A DNA stretch of 35,575 nt from Deltaproteobacteria bacterium (GCA_019310485.1 JAFDEF010000029.1:1-35575); one strand, 5' to 3'. Positions 8,221 through 17,204 are shown, counted from the first letter of the stretch. Program-made: numbers and translations. The notes: generated by a model from the letters alone, not told the origin.

Positions 8221-9891
8221 CTATATGTATGTTGGCGCCTTGAATTCCCCCCACCTCTCACGCATGATGCCGCAAATTTCGCCAATTGTGGCATAGGACT
8301 TAACAGCTTCTATGATGAAGGGCATCAGGTTTTCGCCCCTGTCAATCGCCTCTTTAAGCCTGCGGAGACTTACCTTCACCTGTTCCTGGTTTCTGCGCGC
8401 CTTCAGTTCCCGGAGTTTTTGCTTTTGCGTGGTCTCGACCCTTTCGTGAACCTGGAAAATATCCTGCTCCTCCACGCCGTCTTGTTCCGGCGTGGCAAAC
8501 TTGTTCAGGCCAACGATGATCCTCTCACCGCTTTCCACCCGCTCCTGGAACTTTACGCTGGACTCCTGTATTTCCCTGAAAACAAATCCATTATCAATTG
8601 CAGCAAGCATACCGCCCATTTCCTCTATTTGCTGCAGGTAGCGGGATGCTCTTTCTTCAATTTCATTTGTGAGTGATTCAACGTAGTAAGACCCGCCCAG
8701 AGGATCTATGGTGCTGCAAAGACCGCATTCATGAGCCAGGATCTGCTGGGTTCTAAGAGCAAGTCTTGCCGAGTCCTCGGAGGGTATGGCATAGCCTTCG
8801 TCCCAGCACGCGGTGTGAATGGCCTGGTCACCGCCCAAAATCCCCATCAAGGCGTGCATGGTTACCCTTACTATGTTGTTAATAGGTTGTTGCGTTACCA
8901 GCGTGGAGCCACATGAGCCTGTAAAAATTCTGAAGAGGTAACTCTTGGGGTTTTTAGCCCCAAAGCGTTCTTTCATAATTCTTGCAAATAGCCTTCTTGC
9001 AGCACGAAACTTTGCCACTTCTTCAAAAAAATCCATATAGCATCCGAGGCTATAGGAAAGGCGAGGAGCGAAATAGTCAACATCAAGCCCTCTTTCTTGT
9101 GCTTTTTCAATGTAGGTTATTGCATCAGCCAGGGTAAAGGCCACCTCCTGTATAGCATTTGCGCCTGCCTCCCTGAAGTGGTACCCGGCGATGTTCAGTG
9201 TATTCCATCTGGGCACGTGTTTGGCACAATACTCAACTATATCAAGAACGAGCTTTATGCTTGGTTCTGGGGGGAAAATATAGGTGCCCCTGGCTATGAA
9301 TTCCTTTAGAATATCGTTTTGAGTTGTGCCCATTAACTTTTCCTGGGGAACTCCCTGCTTTTCACCGACCGCTATATACATTGCAAGGAGAATGGTGGCA
9401 GGAGCATTGATTGTCATTGAAGTGGAAACCTTCTCCAGCGGTATATCCCGGAATACTACTTCCATGTCGGCCAGGGAATCCACGGCAACTCCCACCCTAC
9501 CTACAGCTCCCTCTGCAAGTGGATCGTCGGAATCGTAACCCAGTTGCGTGGGCAGGTCGAATGCCATGGACAGGCCGACCATCCCTTGCTCTAGAAGGTA
9601 GCGATATCGTTTGTTTGTATCTTCTGCAGTGCCGAACCCGGCATAATTTCTCATTGTCCACAGACGTCCCCGGTACATAGTGGGGTATACGCCCCTCGTG
9701 TAAGGGTATTCTCCAGGGAATCCCAGGTCCGCCTCGTAATCAATGTCTTCCAGGTCAAGGGGGGTATAAAGCCTTTTTACAGGAATGTCGCTTTCGGTCT
9801 TAAAGGCCTCCTGCCTTTCAGGAGATCTCTCCAGCGCCTTCTTAAGCGTATTTTCTTCCCATTTTGCCTTACTGTTTTTCAGGTTTTTCAT
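8221..9891 (-). CDS. Methylmalonyl-CoA-mutase-type acyl-CoA mutase, large subunit
   Basis: Catalytic TIM-barrel subunit of an adenosylcobalamin-dependent acyl-CoA mutase, 556 residues, with the B12 domain encoded separately. Tyr83 (in RNYAGFG) and Arg201 (in ARGTYIFPPEP) match the pair that recognises the carboxylate in methylmalonyl-CoA mutase; isobutyryl-CoA mutase has Phe and Gln there. Tyr237-His238 (GYH) is the usual active-site pair. However, the loop that normally reads HxQTxG reads FTGSCG here (323-328), and the usual LHTNSxDEA reads IHTACWDEG (358-366). The mutase type is clear, but a larger or different CoA substrate than methylmalonyl-CoA is possible. It follows the GntR gene by 11 bp, so the two are likely co-transcribed. 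Confidence 0.9.
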   Translation of the reverse strand: MKNLKNSKAKWEENTLKKALERSPERQEAFKTESDIPVKRLYTPLDLEDIDYEADLGFPGEYPYTRGVYPTMYRGRLWTMRNYAGFGTAEDTNKRYRYLLEQGMVGLSMAFDLPTQLGYDSDDPLAEGAVGRVGVAVDSLADMEVVFRDIPLEKVSTSMTINAPATILLAMYIAVGEKQGVPQEKLMGTTQNDILKEFIARGTYIFPPEPSIKLVLDIVEYCAKHVPRWNTLNIAGYHFREAGANAIQEVAFTLADAITYIEKAQERGLDVDYFAPRLSYSLGCYMDFFEEVAKFRAARRLFARIMKERFGAKNPKSYLFRIFTGSCGSTLVTQQPINNIVRVTMHALMGILGGDQAIHTACWDEGYAIPSEDSARLALRTQQILAHECGLCSTIDPLGGSYYVESLTNEIEERASRYLQQIEEMGGMLAAIDNGFVFREIQESSVKFQERVESGERIIVGLNKFATPEQDGVEEQDIFQVHERVETTQKQKLRELKARRNQEQVKVSLRRLKEAIDRGENLMPFIIEAVKSYATIGEICGIMRERWGEFKAPTYI

Positions 9892-9902
9892 GGCTAACCA
9901 CT

Positions 9903-10619
9903 CTAAAGACGTGTTGCATCCCGTCTTTCATTGATCGTCTCATCTGAGAGGCATTTGATAACGTTTTCCCTTGCCTTGCTGATATGGCCCCGAATCACCT
10001 CTATGGCGCCGAGCACGTCCTTTTTTTTCATTCTTTCTACCAGCGCTCTGTGCTCTGCCGCAGAGGATCGCATTCTGCCCGGATCGTAATTATCCAGGCT
10101 GACACGCAGGAAAATGTGTTCAAAGTTTCTCCTGAGCAAATATTTCAGAATACGATTTTTGGCGAGCAAAGCAATTTGGAGGTGAAAATCAAGGTCAAGC
10201 AAGAATTTTTTCCGGGTATAATGAGGAGGCCTGTACTTTTCATGCTCCCGAACCTTTTCCTCGAGCGCGATCATGTCATTCGGGTCATTTAGCTTTATGG
10301 CCTGCTCAACCGCGTAAACCTCCAATGCTTCGCGCACGCCAAATGCATCCCACACTTCCTGAAGGTCTATGGGTCTTACGTAGAAACCGCGAAAACTCTC
10401 AAATCCCACAAAGCCGTCCTGCAACAGCCTGTTCAATGCATTAATAATCGGAGTCCTGGACATATTCAGCCTCTCGCTTAGATCCTTGTTTGTCAGCCTT
10501 TGTCCAGGAATGAACTCCTGTTCAAAAATCATGTTCTTGATTTTTCTGTATGCTTCTTCAATCAGGGTTCTTGATTGAGGAATGCTCTCTCTGTTTGAAA
10601 TCACCTTGATTGCGTCCAT
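9903..10619 (-). CDS. GntR-family transcriptional regulator, FCD (FadR-like) subfamily
   Basis: DNA-binding regulator of 238 residues. A winged helix-turn-helix spans about 18-80 (DLSERLNMSRTPIINALNRL is the recognition region), followed by an all-helical FCD ligand domain. Asp/His residues that bind metal in FCD proteins are visible in LDLDFHLQIA, AAEHRALV and GHISKAREN. ATG 10619 has AGGA about 10 bases upstream; a longer TTG start at 10673 has no ribosome-binding site. It is the first gene of the minus-strand cluster and lies opposite the plus-strand cluster, so it probably senses a pathway acid or acyl-CoA and controls both sides of the divergent region. Confidence 0.93.
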   Translation of the reverse strand: MDAIKVISNRESIPQSRTLIEEAYRKIKNMIFEQEFIPGQRLTNKDLSERLNMSRTPIINALNRLLQDGFVGFESFRGFYVRPIDLQEVWDAFGVREALEVYAVEQAIKLNDPNDMIALEEKVREHEKYRPPHYTRKKFLLDLDFHLQIALLAKNRILKYLLRRNFEHIFLRVSLDNYDPGRMRSSAAEHRALVERMKKKDVLGAIEVIRGHISKARENVIKCLSDETINERRDATRL

Positions 10620-10860
10620 AGTTAACCGGTCCTGTGCTATCGTCTTCGGGCCACCCCCAGTGGAGTTGATCAAGCAAGAAGCTTATAGAAGTTCTTCTTG
10701 TGTTGAGAGCCTCAACCGCATAAGAAAAATACTTTGTGCCTTTGGCTCCATAAGTACTTTGCGCATTTTTGCAGATCCGGAACCAAGATTTAATGAAATC
10801 CTTAGCGCAGTAATTAGCTCCTGTCAAGAAAAAAAGAGAAAAACGATTTATTTCCCCTTC

Positions 10861-10866
10861 ATTATA
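10861..10866 (-). promoter_or_regulatory. Candidate -10 box for the GntR-mutase operon
   Basis: Read on the minus strand, this is a perfect TATAAT. Only a weak -35 (ATTAAT) is seen 17 bases upstream, which would suit an activated promoter. It implies a leader of about 235 nt before the regulator's ATG. Confidence 0.35.
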
Positions 10867-10942
10867 ACCTATTGGTACAATTTATTAATCTTATTTTGCG
10901 AAAGGCTCAAAAATAAATTTTAGAAGTAAAATAACTTTCTTC

Positions 10943-10969
10943 TTGACACTTTCTAACCTAAAATATAGT
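10943..10969 (+). promoter_or_regulatory. Candidate sigma-70 promoter for the epimerase-led operon
   Basis: A perfect TTGACA (10943-10948) and TATAGT (10964-10969) are separated by 15 bases, shorter than the ideal 17. Transcription would start near 10977, leaving a leader of about 107 nt that contains the ATGTACAT palindrome. Confidence 0.5.
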
Positions 10970-11083
10970 GGAATATTTAATTCAATTTACTATGTACATG
11001 TTCTTTGAGGTATGTTGTCTTTGTTTGAGGCCGTGATCTCTTGTTTTAAGAGCAAAGGGAGCTAGCAGGGGGAGGAGGCATCA

Positions 11084-11494
11084 ATGATCAAGAGAATAAG
11101 TCACATCGGAGTAGCTGTAAGTGATCTGGAGGAGGCAAGAGTTTTTTTTCGCGAAAACTTTGGGTTCTCTGTTAAAGAAAAGGAGAATTTTGGAGAACTC
11201 ATCTTTTCATTTGTACCGGTGGGTGATACGAATCTGGAGTTGTTGCAATCAACGGAACCAGACGGCCAGATCGCAAGGTTTGTCGAGAAAAGAGGGCAGG
11301 GGGTTCACCACATCTCTTTTGAAGTTGAGGACATTCAGCGGGAACTGGACCGGTTGAAATCAAGGGGGATTAAGCTCATTAATGAAAAGCCCTACCTGAA
11401 CGCCCACAAGGACTTGGTGGCCTTTATCCATCCAAAGAGCACATTCGGGGTGTTGATAGAATTAATCCAGAAGAAGGACGAGAAAAGGGCTTGA
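11084..11494 (+). CDS. Methylmalonyl-CoA epimerase-like VOC protein
   Basis: Small vicinal-oxygen-chelate-fold protein of 136 residues, typical of methylmalonyl-CoA epimerase, which interconverts the R and S forms at C2 of methylmalonyl-CoA so the mutase can use it. Metal-ligand candidates are His7 (SHIGVAV), the His75-His76 pair (GVHHISFEV) and the Glu of VLIELIQ near the C terminus; FVEKRGQGVHH is the family signature. The middle loop before FSFVPVGDT is shorter than in the epimerases I know. A very strong GGGGGAGGAGG lies 6 bases before the ATG. First gene of the plus-strand operon; with the mutase opposite, it supports a methylmalonyl-CoA-like step. Confidence 0.85.
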   Translation: MIKRISHIGVAVSDLEEARVFFRENFGFSVKEKENFGELIFSFVPVGDTNLELLQSTEPDGQIARFVEKRGQGVHHISFEVEDIQRELDRLKSRGIKLINEKPYLNAHKDLVAFIHPKSTFGVLIELIQKKDEKRA

Positions 11495-11603
11495 AATCTT
11501 AGGTCTGATATTTGATGTAAAGGCATACTGGATGCCGCAGATGATGGCTTGATGGCGAATCAGGGAGAAAGCTTTCAACCCTGGGAAAGGGAGAAGGGGA
11601 ACC

Positions 11604-13169
11604 ATGCGACGTAAGAAAACATGGGAAGCAGAGCTCTCAAAGCTTCGTGCAAAGGAGGCGGAAGCAAAGCGTGGAGGTGGTGAAGAACGCCTTCAAAAAC
11701 AACGCGAAATGGGGAAGATGACCGCCAGGGAGCGAATTGAATACATTATGGATCCTGGAAGCTTTGTTGAATTGAACATGCTTGCTGAACACCAGTGCCG
11801 CGATTTTGGCATGGATAAGAAAAAATTCCCTGGAGACGGCGTCATAACTGGCTATGGCACCATTAACGGCAGAAAGGTATTTATTTACTCAGAAGATGCC
11901 ACTGTTCTTGGAGGTTCTACAGGTAAGACGCATGGTGCCAAAATCCATTATATCCTCAAGCTTGCCAGGGAATACCTGGTTCCTGTAATTTGCCTGAACG
12001 ACTCGGCCGGTGCCCGTATCCAGGAAGGCATGGACAATGTCTATGGAATTACAGGCATGTTTTACCAAAATAGCCTGAACTCCGGGATTGTTCCGCAAAT
12101 AGCCGCCATTATGGGAGCGTGTACCGGGGGCGCAGTCTACTCTGCCGCACTTTGTGATTTTTTTATTCAGGTGGAAAAAACCTCTCATGCTTTTATTACC
12201 GGACCTGCTGTTATCAAGGAGGTAACAAAAGAGGAGGTTTCTTTTGAAGATCTGGGAGGTGCCAGGGTACACAGCACAAAATCAGGAGTGGCACACCTCA
12301 CGGCCCGTGATGACAGGGAGTGCCTTGACACCATCAAGGCATTGCTGGATTACCTGCCTCAAAATAACCTTGAAAAGCCTCAGCTCGGAAAGGTAACTGA
12401 TCCTGTGGACAGGAAAACTCCGGAGCTGATTGACATGGTTCCAATCCAGATGCGCAAGACATACGATATGCGTGATGTAATAAGAACAGTGGTAGACAAT
12501 GGCGAATTCCTTGAGATACAGCCTCGGTTTGCCCAGAACCTGGTAACCGGTTTTGCGAGGATGGGGGGCAGGGTGGTGGGTTTTGTGGCTAATAATCCCC
12601 GCTTCCTTGGCGGCTGTCTGGACATTGATTCATCTGACAAGGGGTCGCGGTTTATAAGGACCTGTGACGCATTCAATATTCCTTTGATTGCGATGGTAGA
12701 TGTACCGGGATTTTTGCCCGGGGTGCGTCAGGAGCACGGAGGGATTATCCGACACGGTGCAAAGATGCTGTACGCATGGGCCGAGGCCACGGTTCCAAAG
12801 ATCTCGATGATACTCAGGAAGATGTACGGCGGGGCCATTCCTGCAATGGGAGTTCATCAAATAGGCTTTGATCACGTTTTTGCCTGGCCTTCGGCTGAAA
12901 TGCAAATGGTTGGGGCAGAGCCATCTGTCAAGATTCTCTACAGAAGAGAACTCGCATCAGTGGATGATCCGCAGGCTTTTCTTGAAAAAAAAGTAGAAGA
13001 GTACCAGGATCTTTATCTGACACCCTATCATTCGGCGTCCCGCTCGGTGATTGATGGTGTTATTCATCCAAAAGATACCCGAAAACAGCTCATATCAGCG
13101 CTGGAGATATCGGAGGGCAAGGCTGAACCGCCGAGACAGTACCGGAAACACGGGAACATGCCCTTGTAA
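11604..13169 (+). CDS. Acyl-CoA carboxylase/decarboxylase carboxyltransferase subunit
   Basis: Biotin-dependent carboxyltransferase, 521 residues, of the propionyl-CoA carboxylase beta/methylmalonyl-CoA decarboxylase alpha family. Both crotonase-like halves are present: oxyanion and CoA-binding segments LNDSAGARIQEG (131-142) and ITGPAVIKEVTKEEVSFEDLGG (198-219) in the first, DVPGFLPGVRQEHGGIIRHG (366-385) in the second. At the acyl-specificity site the usual YGGAYD reads YGGAIP (408-413), so propionyl specificity is not assured. No biotin carrier, biotin carboxylase or membrane decarboxylase subunit is in the window, so these must be encoded elsewhere. AAGGGG lies 5 bases before the ATG. Confidence 0.9.
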   Translation: MRRKKTWEAELSKLRAKEAEAKRGGGEERLQKQREMGKMTARERIEYIMDPGSFVELNMLAEHQCRDFGMDKKKFPGDGVITGYGTINGRKVFIYSEDATVLGGSTGKTHGAKIHYILKLAREYLVPVICLNDSAGARIQEGMDNVYGITGMFYQNSLNSGIVPQIAAIMGACTGGAVYSAALCDFFIQVEKTSHAFITGPAVIKEVTKEEVSFEDLGGARVHSTKSGVAHLTARDDRECLDTIKALLDYLPQNNLEKPQLGKVTDPVDRKTPELIDMVPIQMRKTYDMRDVIRTVVDNGEFLEIQPRFAQNLVTGFARMGGRVVGFVANNPRFLGGCLDIDSSDKGSRFIRTCDAFNIPLIAMVDVPGFLPGVRQEHGGIIRHGAKMLYAWAEATVPKISMILRKMYGGAIPAMGVHQIGFDHVFAWPSAEMQMVGAEPSVKILYRRELASVDDPQAFLEKKVEEYQDLYLTPYHSASRSVIDGVIHPKDTRKQLISALEISEGKAEPPRQYRKHGNMPL

Positions 13170-13233
13170 GCAAGGTGTTCTCTGGTTTCTGAGCATCTGG
13201 GCTGAGAAAAAAGAAAAAGTCTAGACGGAGGAT

Positions 13234-14445
13234 ATGATGTACAAAGACATAGTCATCGTGAGTGCAGTGAGGACACCATTTGGACGATACTGTGGATCCT
13301 TGAAAGAATACGACTACTTTGATCTCGGGGCTTTGCCCATGAGGGAGGTTCTTGCCAGAGTCAATGTACCTGGTGAAGAGGTGGGCGAGGTTTTCTGGGG
13401 CGTGGGAGATACTTCTGTTTGCAAGGATGTCTACACGCCTGTTGCAGCAAGGCAAACCTTGATAAAAGCAGGCTTGCCACCTGAGACACCGTCAGTTGCA
13501 ATCGATAAGGCATGCGTTTCCGCCATGTCGGCAGTGCACTACGGGTGCAGATCAATGGTGGCGGCCGAGATCGATTGTGCAATAGGCGGAGGGGCCACTT
13601 CCTTTAGCCAGGAACCCTTGATCGTGAGAGGTCTGAGGTGGAAGGGCTTCAGGCTTGGGGACGTGAAGATGGAAGATCCACTCTTTGCCCTGGGATACAA
13701 AGACTTCAGCCCGGTATCGGTGGATACAGACAACGTAGCGGCTGAGTACGGGGTTTCCAGGCAGGAGCAGGATGAGTGGGCGCTCAGAAGCCACCAAAAC
13801 TACGGAAGGGCCTGGGAAGCAGGAAAATTCAAAGAGGAAATGATGGTTCTTGAAATTCCCCAAAAAAAGGCGGACCCGATCACACTCAATATTGATGAGC
13901 AGTACAGGCCTGACACAACGCTTGAAAAGCTCTCCCGGCTGCCTGGCATTTACGGCTGCAAGGGTGTTACTGCTGGCAACGCGCCAGGACTAAACGATGG
14001 GGCAACAGCGATCCTTTTTATGACAAGGTCAAAGGCCGAGAAACTTGGCCTTGAGCCCCTGGCTGAGATCGTGTCCATGTCCTCGATTGCCATTAGCCCG
14101 TTGCGGATGCCTGAAGGACCTGCATTTGCTGCAATGAGAGCCCTTGAACTGGCGGATGTGAAGCTAGAGGATATCGATGTTATGGAAATCAATGAAGCAT
14201 TCGCTGCCGTGCCCCTGGTAAGTACTCTTTTACTGGTGGACAAGGACAAATCAAAAGCTAAGGCGCTGCGTGAAAAGACCAATATTAACGGCAGCGCAAT
14301 TGCAATAGGTCATCCCAATACAGCAAGCGGAGCGAGAATTATCATGAACCTAATGTACGAACTGAGACGCAAGGGTGGGGGCTATGCACTTGGTGCCATT
14401 TGTGGCGGGTTGGCCCAGGCAGATGCCTGTATTATTAAAGTTTGA
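13234..14445 (+). CDS. Thiolase (acetyl-CoA C-acyltransferase)
   Basis: Classical thiolase, 403 residues, that would cleave a 3-ketoacyl-CoA with CoA. Catalytic residues are the nucleophile Cys94 (DKACVSAMSA), NEAF at 320-323, His360 (IAIGHP) and Cys390 (GAICGG). The family's usual ASG after the nucleophile is VSA here, and the C-terminal motif is GAICGGLAQA rather than CxGxG, so it is somewhat divergent. Two adjacent ATGs follow CGGAGG; the second, at 13237, has the better spacing. Its stop codon overlaps the beginning of the SDR gene region, so the two are coupled. Confidence 0.92.
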   Translation: MMYKDIVIVSAVRTPFGRYCGSLKEYDYFDLGALPMREVLARVNVPGEEVGEVFWGVGDTSVCKDVYTPVAARQTLIKAGLPPETPSVAIDKACVSAMSAVHYGCRSMVAAEIDCAIGGGATSFSQEPLIVRGLRWKGFRLGDVKMEDPLFALGYKDFSPVSVDTDNVAAEYGVSRQEQDEWALRSHQNYGRAWEAGKFKEEMMVLEIPQKKADPITLNIDEQYRPDTTLEKLSRLPGIYGCKGVTAGNAPGLNDGATAILFMTRSKAEKLGLEPLAEIVSMSSIAISPLRMPEGPAFAAMRALELADVKLEDIDVMEINEAFAAVPLVSTLLLVDKDKSKAKALREKTNINGSAIAIGHPNTASGARIIMNLMYELRRKGGGYALGAICGGLAQADACIIKV

Positions 14446-14459
14446 TGAGGGTCAGAAGA

Positions 14460-15233
14460 ATGCAAGTGATAGATCTTTTTAGTCTCAAGGGCAAGGTTTC
14501 GATTGTCACAGGTGGGGGACGGGGCCTGGGCAGGGCAATGGCTGAGGCGCTTGCCGAGGCTGGAAGCAATGTTGTTGTTTGCTCAAGGAAGGAGGAGAAC
14601 TGCAAGCAGGCAGCCGGAGAAATCAGCAAACTTGGAGTCGAGGCAGAAGGGGTAAAGTGTGACATTACAAGTGAGAATGACATCCTGAGCCTTAGAGATT
14701 TTGCACTCAAGAGGTTTGGTAGAATCAATATCCTGGTTAACAATTCAGGGGCGACTTGGGGCGCGCCTGTTGAGGATTACCCCATTGAGGGGTGGAGAAA
14801 AGTTATCAATGTCAACGTGACGGGAACTTTTCTCTGCTCCCAGATAATTGGGAAAACAATGATAAAGGCAGGGGGAGGCAAGATCATTAACGTAAGTTCG
14901 ATCTTTGGCGGGGTAGGTGCTCCCACAACCGTGATGAATGCGGTTGCCTACAATGCCAGCAAGGGAGCAATAGAGGCGCTCACAAAGGATCTGGCCGTAA
15001 AGTGGGCAAGGCACAAAATTAATGTAAATGCGATTGCTCCTGCTTTTATTGAAACTGATCTTACGCGTGTGACCATGGAGAAGAGCCGTGAGGGTATTTT
15101 AAGTCACGTTCCCATGGGAAGGTTCGGCGTGCCGGAGGATCTCAAAGGGGCGGTCGTGTTCTTGAGTTCTCAGGCCTCGGATTATGTCACAGGGATCGTT
15201 TTGCTCGTTGATGGGGGGTACAGGGCCATGTAG
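14460..15233 (+). CDS. Short-chain dehydrogenase/reductase (FabG-like)
   Basis: Classical SDR oxidoreductase, 257 residues. The nucleotide-binding TGGGRGLG is at 17-24, followed by NNSG, the catalytic Ser region (INVSS) and YNASK. It lacks an acidic residue typical of strict NAD enzymes that I could identify with certainty, so the cofactor is open. ATG 14460 has AGGG 8 bases upstream; earlier in-frame starts at 14442 (TTG) and 14445 (ATG) overlap the thiolase stop and are possible. Next to thiolase and acyl-CoA dehydrogenase it probably oxidises a hydroxyacyl-CoA or alicyclic alcohol intermediate. Confidence 0.9.
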   Translation: MQVIDLFSLKGKVSIVTGGGRGLGRAMAEALAEAGSNVVVCSRKEENCKQAAGEISKLGVEAEGVKCDITSENDILSLRDFALKRFGRINILVNNSGATWGAPVEDYPIEGWRKVINVNVTGTFLCSQIIGKTMIKAGGGKIINVSSIFGGVGAPTTVMNAVAYNASKGAIEALTKDLAVKWARHKINVNAIAPAFIETDLTRVTMEKSREGILSHVPMGRFGVPEDLKGAVVFLSSQASDYVTGIVLLVDGGYRAM

Positions 15234-15413
15234 CCACGAAAGCTCTCATTCGGACATCCCTCCCGTCGATCACTCAAAAAAGATACTATTACCCTTCCCG
15301 TGAGTGGGCCTCTTTTTGGGGGACCAATTTTCGGGCAAGAAAAGAGAGCCAAGAGGAACGTTCTTAATTTAGCGAAAGCAACTTCTCATTCGGCTTAGAA
15401 GGAGGCTTAGCAG

Positions 15414-17204
15414 GTGAACGTTAACCAGAGACGTTTGGGTGGCGGCATGTTTCTTTTTGTAGACGACGTCAACTTTGAAGATGTCTTTACTCCTGAAGAT
15501 TTTTCAAGTGAACACAAAGACATTGCTTCAGCTGTAGAAGAATTTATTAATGGAGAGATAGCGAGCCGTAGCGAAGAAATTGAAGAGCTTAACAATGCCC
15601 TATCGAGAAAACTCATGCAAAAAGCCGGGGAGCTGGGTATCCTGGGCATTGACATACCCGAGAAATACGGAGGAATGCAGCTCGACAAAATCAGCTCTGC
15701 AATTGCCTCTGAAAAATTTGGTTTCGGAGCAGGCTCATTTACAATCACGGAGCTTAACCATACCGGGATAGGCACTCTGCCAGTTGCCCTTTTCGGTACG
15801 GAAGAGCAAAAAAGGAAATACCTTCCCGGGCTTAGCTCAGGAAAACTGATCGGAGCTTTTGGCCTGACAGAGCCTGAAGCCGGATCGGATGCCCTGAACC
15901 CGCTGACTACCGCGACCCTTTCTGAAGATGGGAAATACTATGTGCTGAACGGTAACAAGCAGTTCATCACCAATGCGGGTTTTGCCGACGTTATTTTCAC
16001 GTATGCCAAGGTGGAGGGTAAACTTTTTACTGCCTTCATAGTGGAGCAAAACTGGGAGGGAGTTTCCGTTGATGAAGAAGAGGACAAGATGGGGATGCAC
16101 GGAACCTCCACCAGGGCATATCATTTCGATAACGTTAAGGTGCCCGTAGAAAATGTTCTTGGGGAGGTGGGCAAAGGGCACATCGTTGCCCTCAATGCTC
16201 TTAACATGGGCAGGTTCAAGGTCGGCTCTGTTTGTATTGGAAGTGCTAAAAGGGCTTTCTTTGAGGCTATCAAGTACGCAAAGCAAAGGAGACAGTTTGG
16301 AAGGCCAATATGTGAATTCGGGCTGATAAAAGAGAAGATAAGTGAAATGGCGGTTCGCATTTATGCTGCCGAGAGCATGATGTATCGTACCGCCGGCCTA
16401 ATAGAGTCCAGGCTCCAAGGTGTTGACATGGGGAGCGATGAGTCCGGCATACGGACTGCCGAGGCACTGGAGGAGTACCTCATAGAGTGCTCTATTAACA
16501 AGGTGTATGGATCTGAGACAGAGGACTACGTCGTTGACGAAGAGCTTCAAGTTTTTGGCGGGTATGGGTACATCAGGGGAAATCACCCGGAACTCGCATA
16601 CCGCAATGCAAGGATAAATCGTATCTGGGAAGGCACCAATGAAATCAACCGGCTGGTAGTGGTAAACACTCTTGGCAGAAGGGCCGCAAAAGGTATTATT
16701 GATGTGGACAGAGCACAGAGAAAGGGGCTTGAAAGGCTTGAAGTATTTAAACCTGAAGAAACCGACATCCCGGGGCGCCTGGATGCCCAGGAAAGCCTTT
16801 TGGGTGCGGCCAAGGACGTTTTCAGTCTCGTTTTTGGTTTAGCATACAGGCGGTACGGAAGAGCACTCCGCCGGGAGCAGGAGATAATCGGAATGCTTGC
16901 CGACATAATGATTGAAATCTATGCGATGGAGAGCACTCTTCTGAGGGCAAAGAAGCTAATGTCAGGGAAAAGACCTGAAAAAGCCTACCTTCCCGTGCAA
17001 ATGACAAAGATTCTCTTCTATGAATCCATAGAGAAGGTAGGTTTTCTGGCAAGGAGCATCCTGGAGACAATGCAAGGTGAAATGTCGGCAAGAAAGTATA
17101 TCCCTCTTGTCAGGCACGTCTTGGTTTCCCCCAACCTGAACATTGTTTCGCTGAGAAGGGAAGTTGCCGGGGGCATGATTCAGAGCGGTCGCTACCTGAT
17201 TTAA
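15414..17204 (+). CDS. Acyl-CoA dehydrogenase, long (~600-residue) type
   Basis: FAD-dependent acyl-CoA dehydrogenase, 596 residues. The core has LTEPEAGSDA (151-160) for FAD/acyl contact, RRQFGRPI (292-299), QVFGGYGYI (379-387) and the catalytic base Glu406 in RIWEGTNEI. About 170 further residues form the extra C-terminal helical domain seen in FadE/VLCAD-like proteins. I chose the GTG start because GAAGGAGG lies 8 bases upstream; the next ATG (15447) has no comparable site. It lies 180 bp after the SDR gene. Electrons would go to an ETF or to the HdrC/HdrB-like protein encoded downstream. Confidence 0.93.
   Translation: MNVNQRRLGGGMFLFVDDVNFEDVFTPEDFSSEHKDIASAVEEFINGEIASRSEEIEELNNALSRKLMQKAGELGILGIDIPEKYGGMQLDKISSAIASEKFGFGAGSFTITELNHTGIGTLPVALFGTEEQKRKYLPGLSSGKLIGAFGLTEPEAGSDALNPLTTATLSEDGKYYVLNGNKQFITNAGFADVIFTYAKVEGKLFTAFIVEQNWEGVSVDEEEDKMGMHGTSTRAYHFDNVKVPVENVLGEVGKGHIVALNALNMGRFKVGSVCIGSAKRAFFEAIKYAKQRRQFGRPICEFGLIKEKISEMAVRIYAAESMMYRTAGLIESRLQGVDMGSDESGIRTAEALEEYLIECSINKVYGSETEDYVVDEELQVFGGYGYIRGNHPELAYRNARINRIWEGTNEINRLVVVNTLGRRAAKGIIDVDRAQRKGLERLEVFKPEETDIPGRLDAQESLLGAAKDVFSLVFGLAYRRYGRALRREQEIIGMLADIMIEIYAMESTLLRAKKLMSGKRPEKAYLPVQMTKILFYESIEKVGFLARSILETMQGEMSARKYIPLVRHVLVSPNLNIVSLRREVAGGMIQSGRYLI

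Larger units (their letters stand above)
10620..11083. promoter_or_regulatory. Divergent control region between the two catabolic gene strings
   Basis: 464 bp with no gene. The stretch 10830-11000 is strongly AT-rich against its surroundings and holds a plus-strand promoter and a minus-strand -10 (listed separately). A palindrome ATGTACAT at 10992-10999 lies just past the predicted plus-strand start and is a candidate operator for the adjacent GntR/FCD protein. A 7-bp inverted repeat (CAAGAAG at 10675-10681, CTTCTTG at 10694-10700) lies in the regulator's leader. Operator assignment is inference. Confidence 0.5.

Noticed and set aside
15240-15400. TCTCATTCGG repeated at 15244 and 15384, with a partial copy near 17223
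   Set aside because: Short, no symmetry and no consistent promoter position; not enough for an operator.
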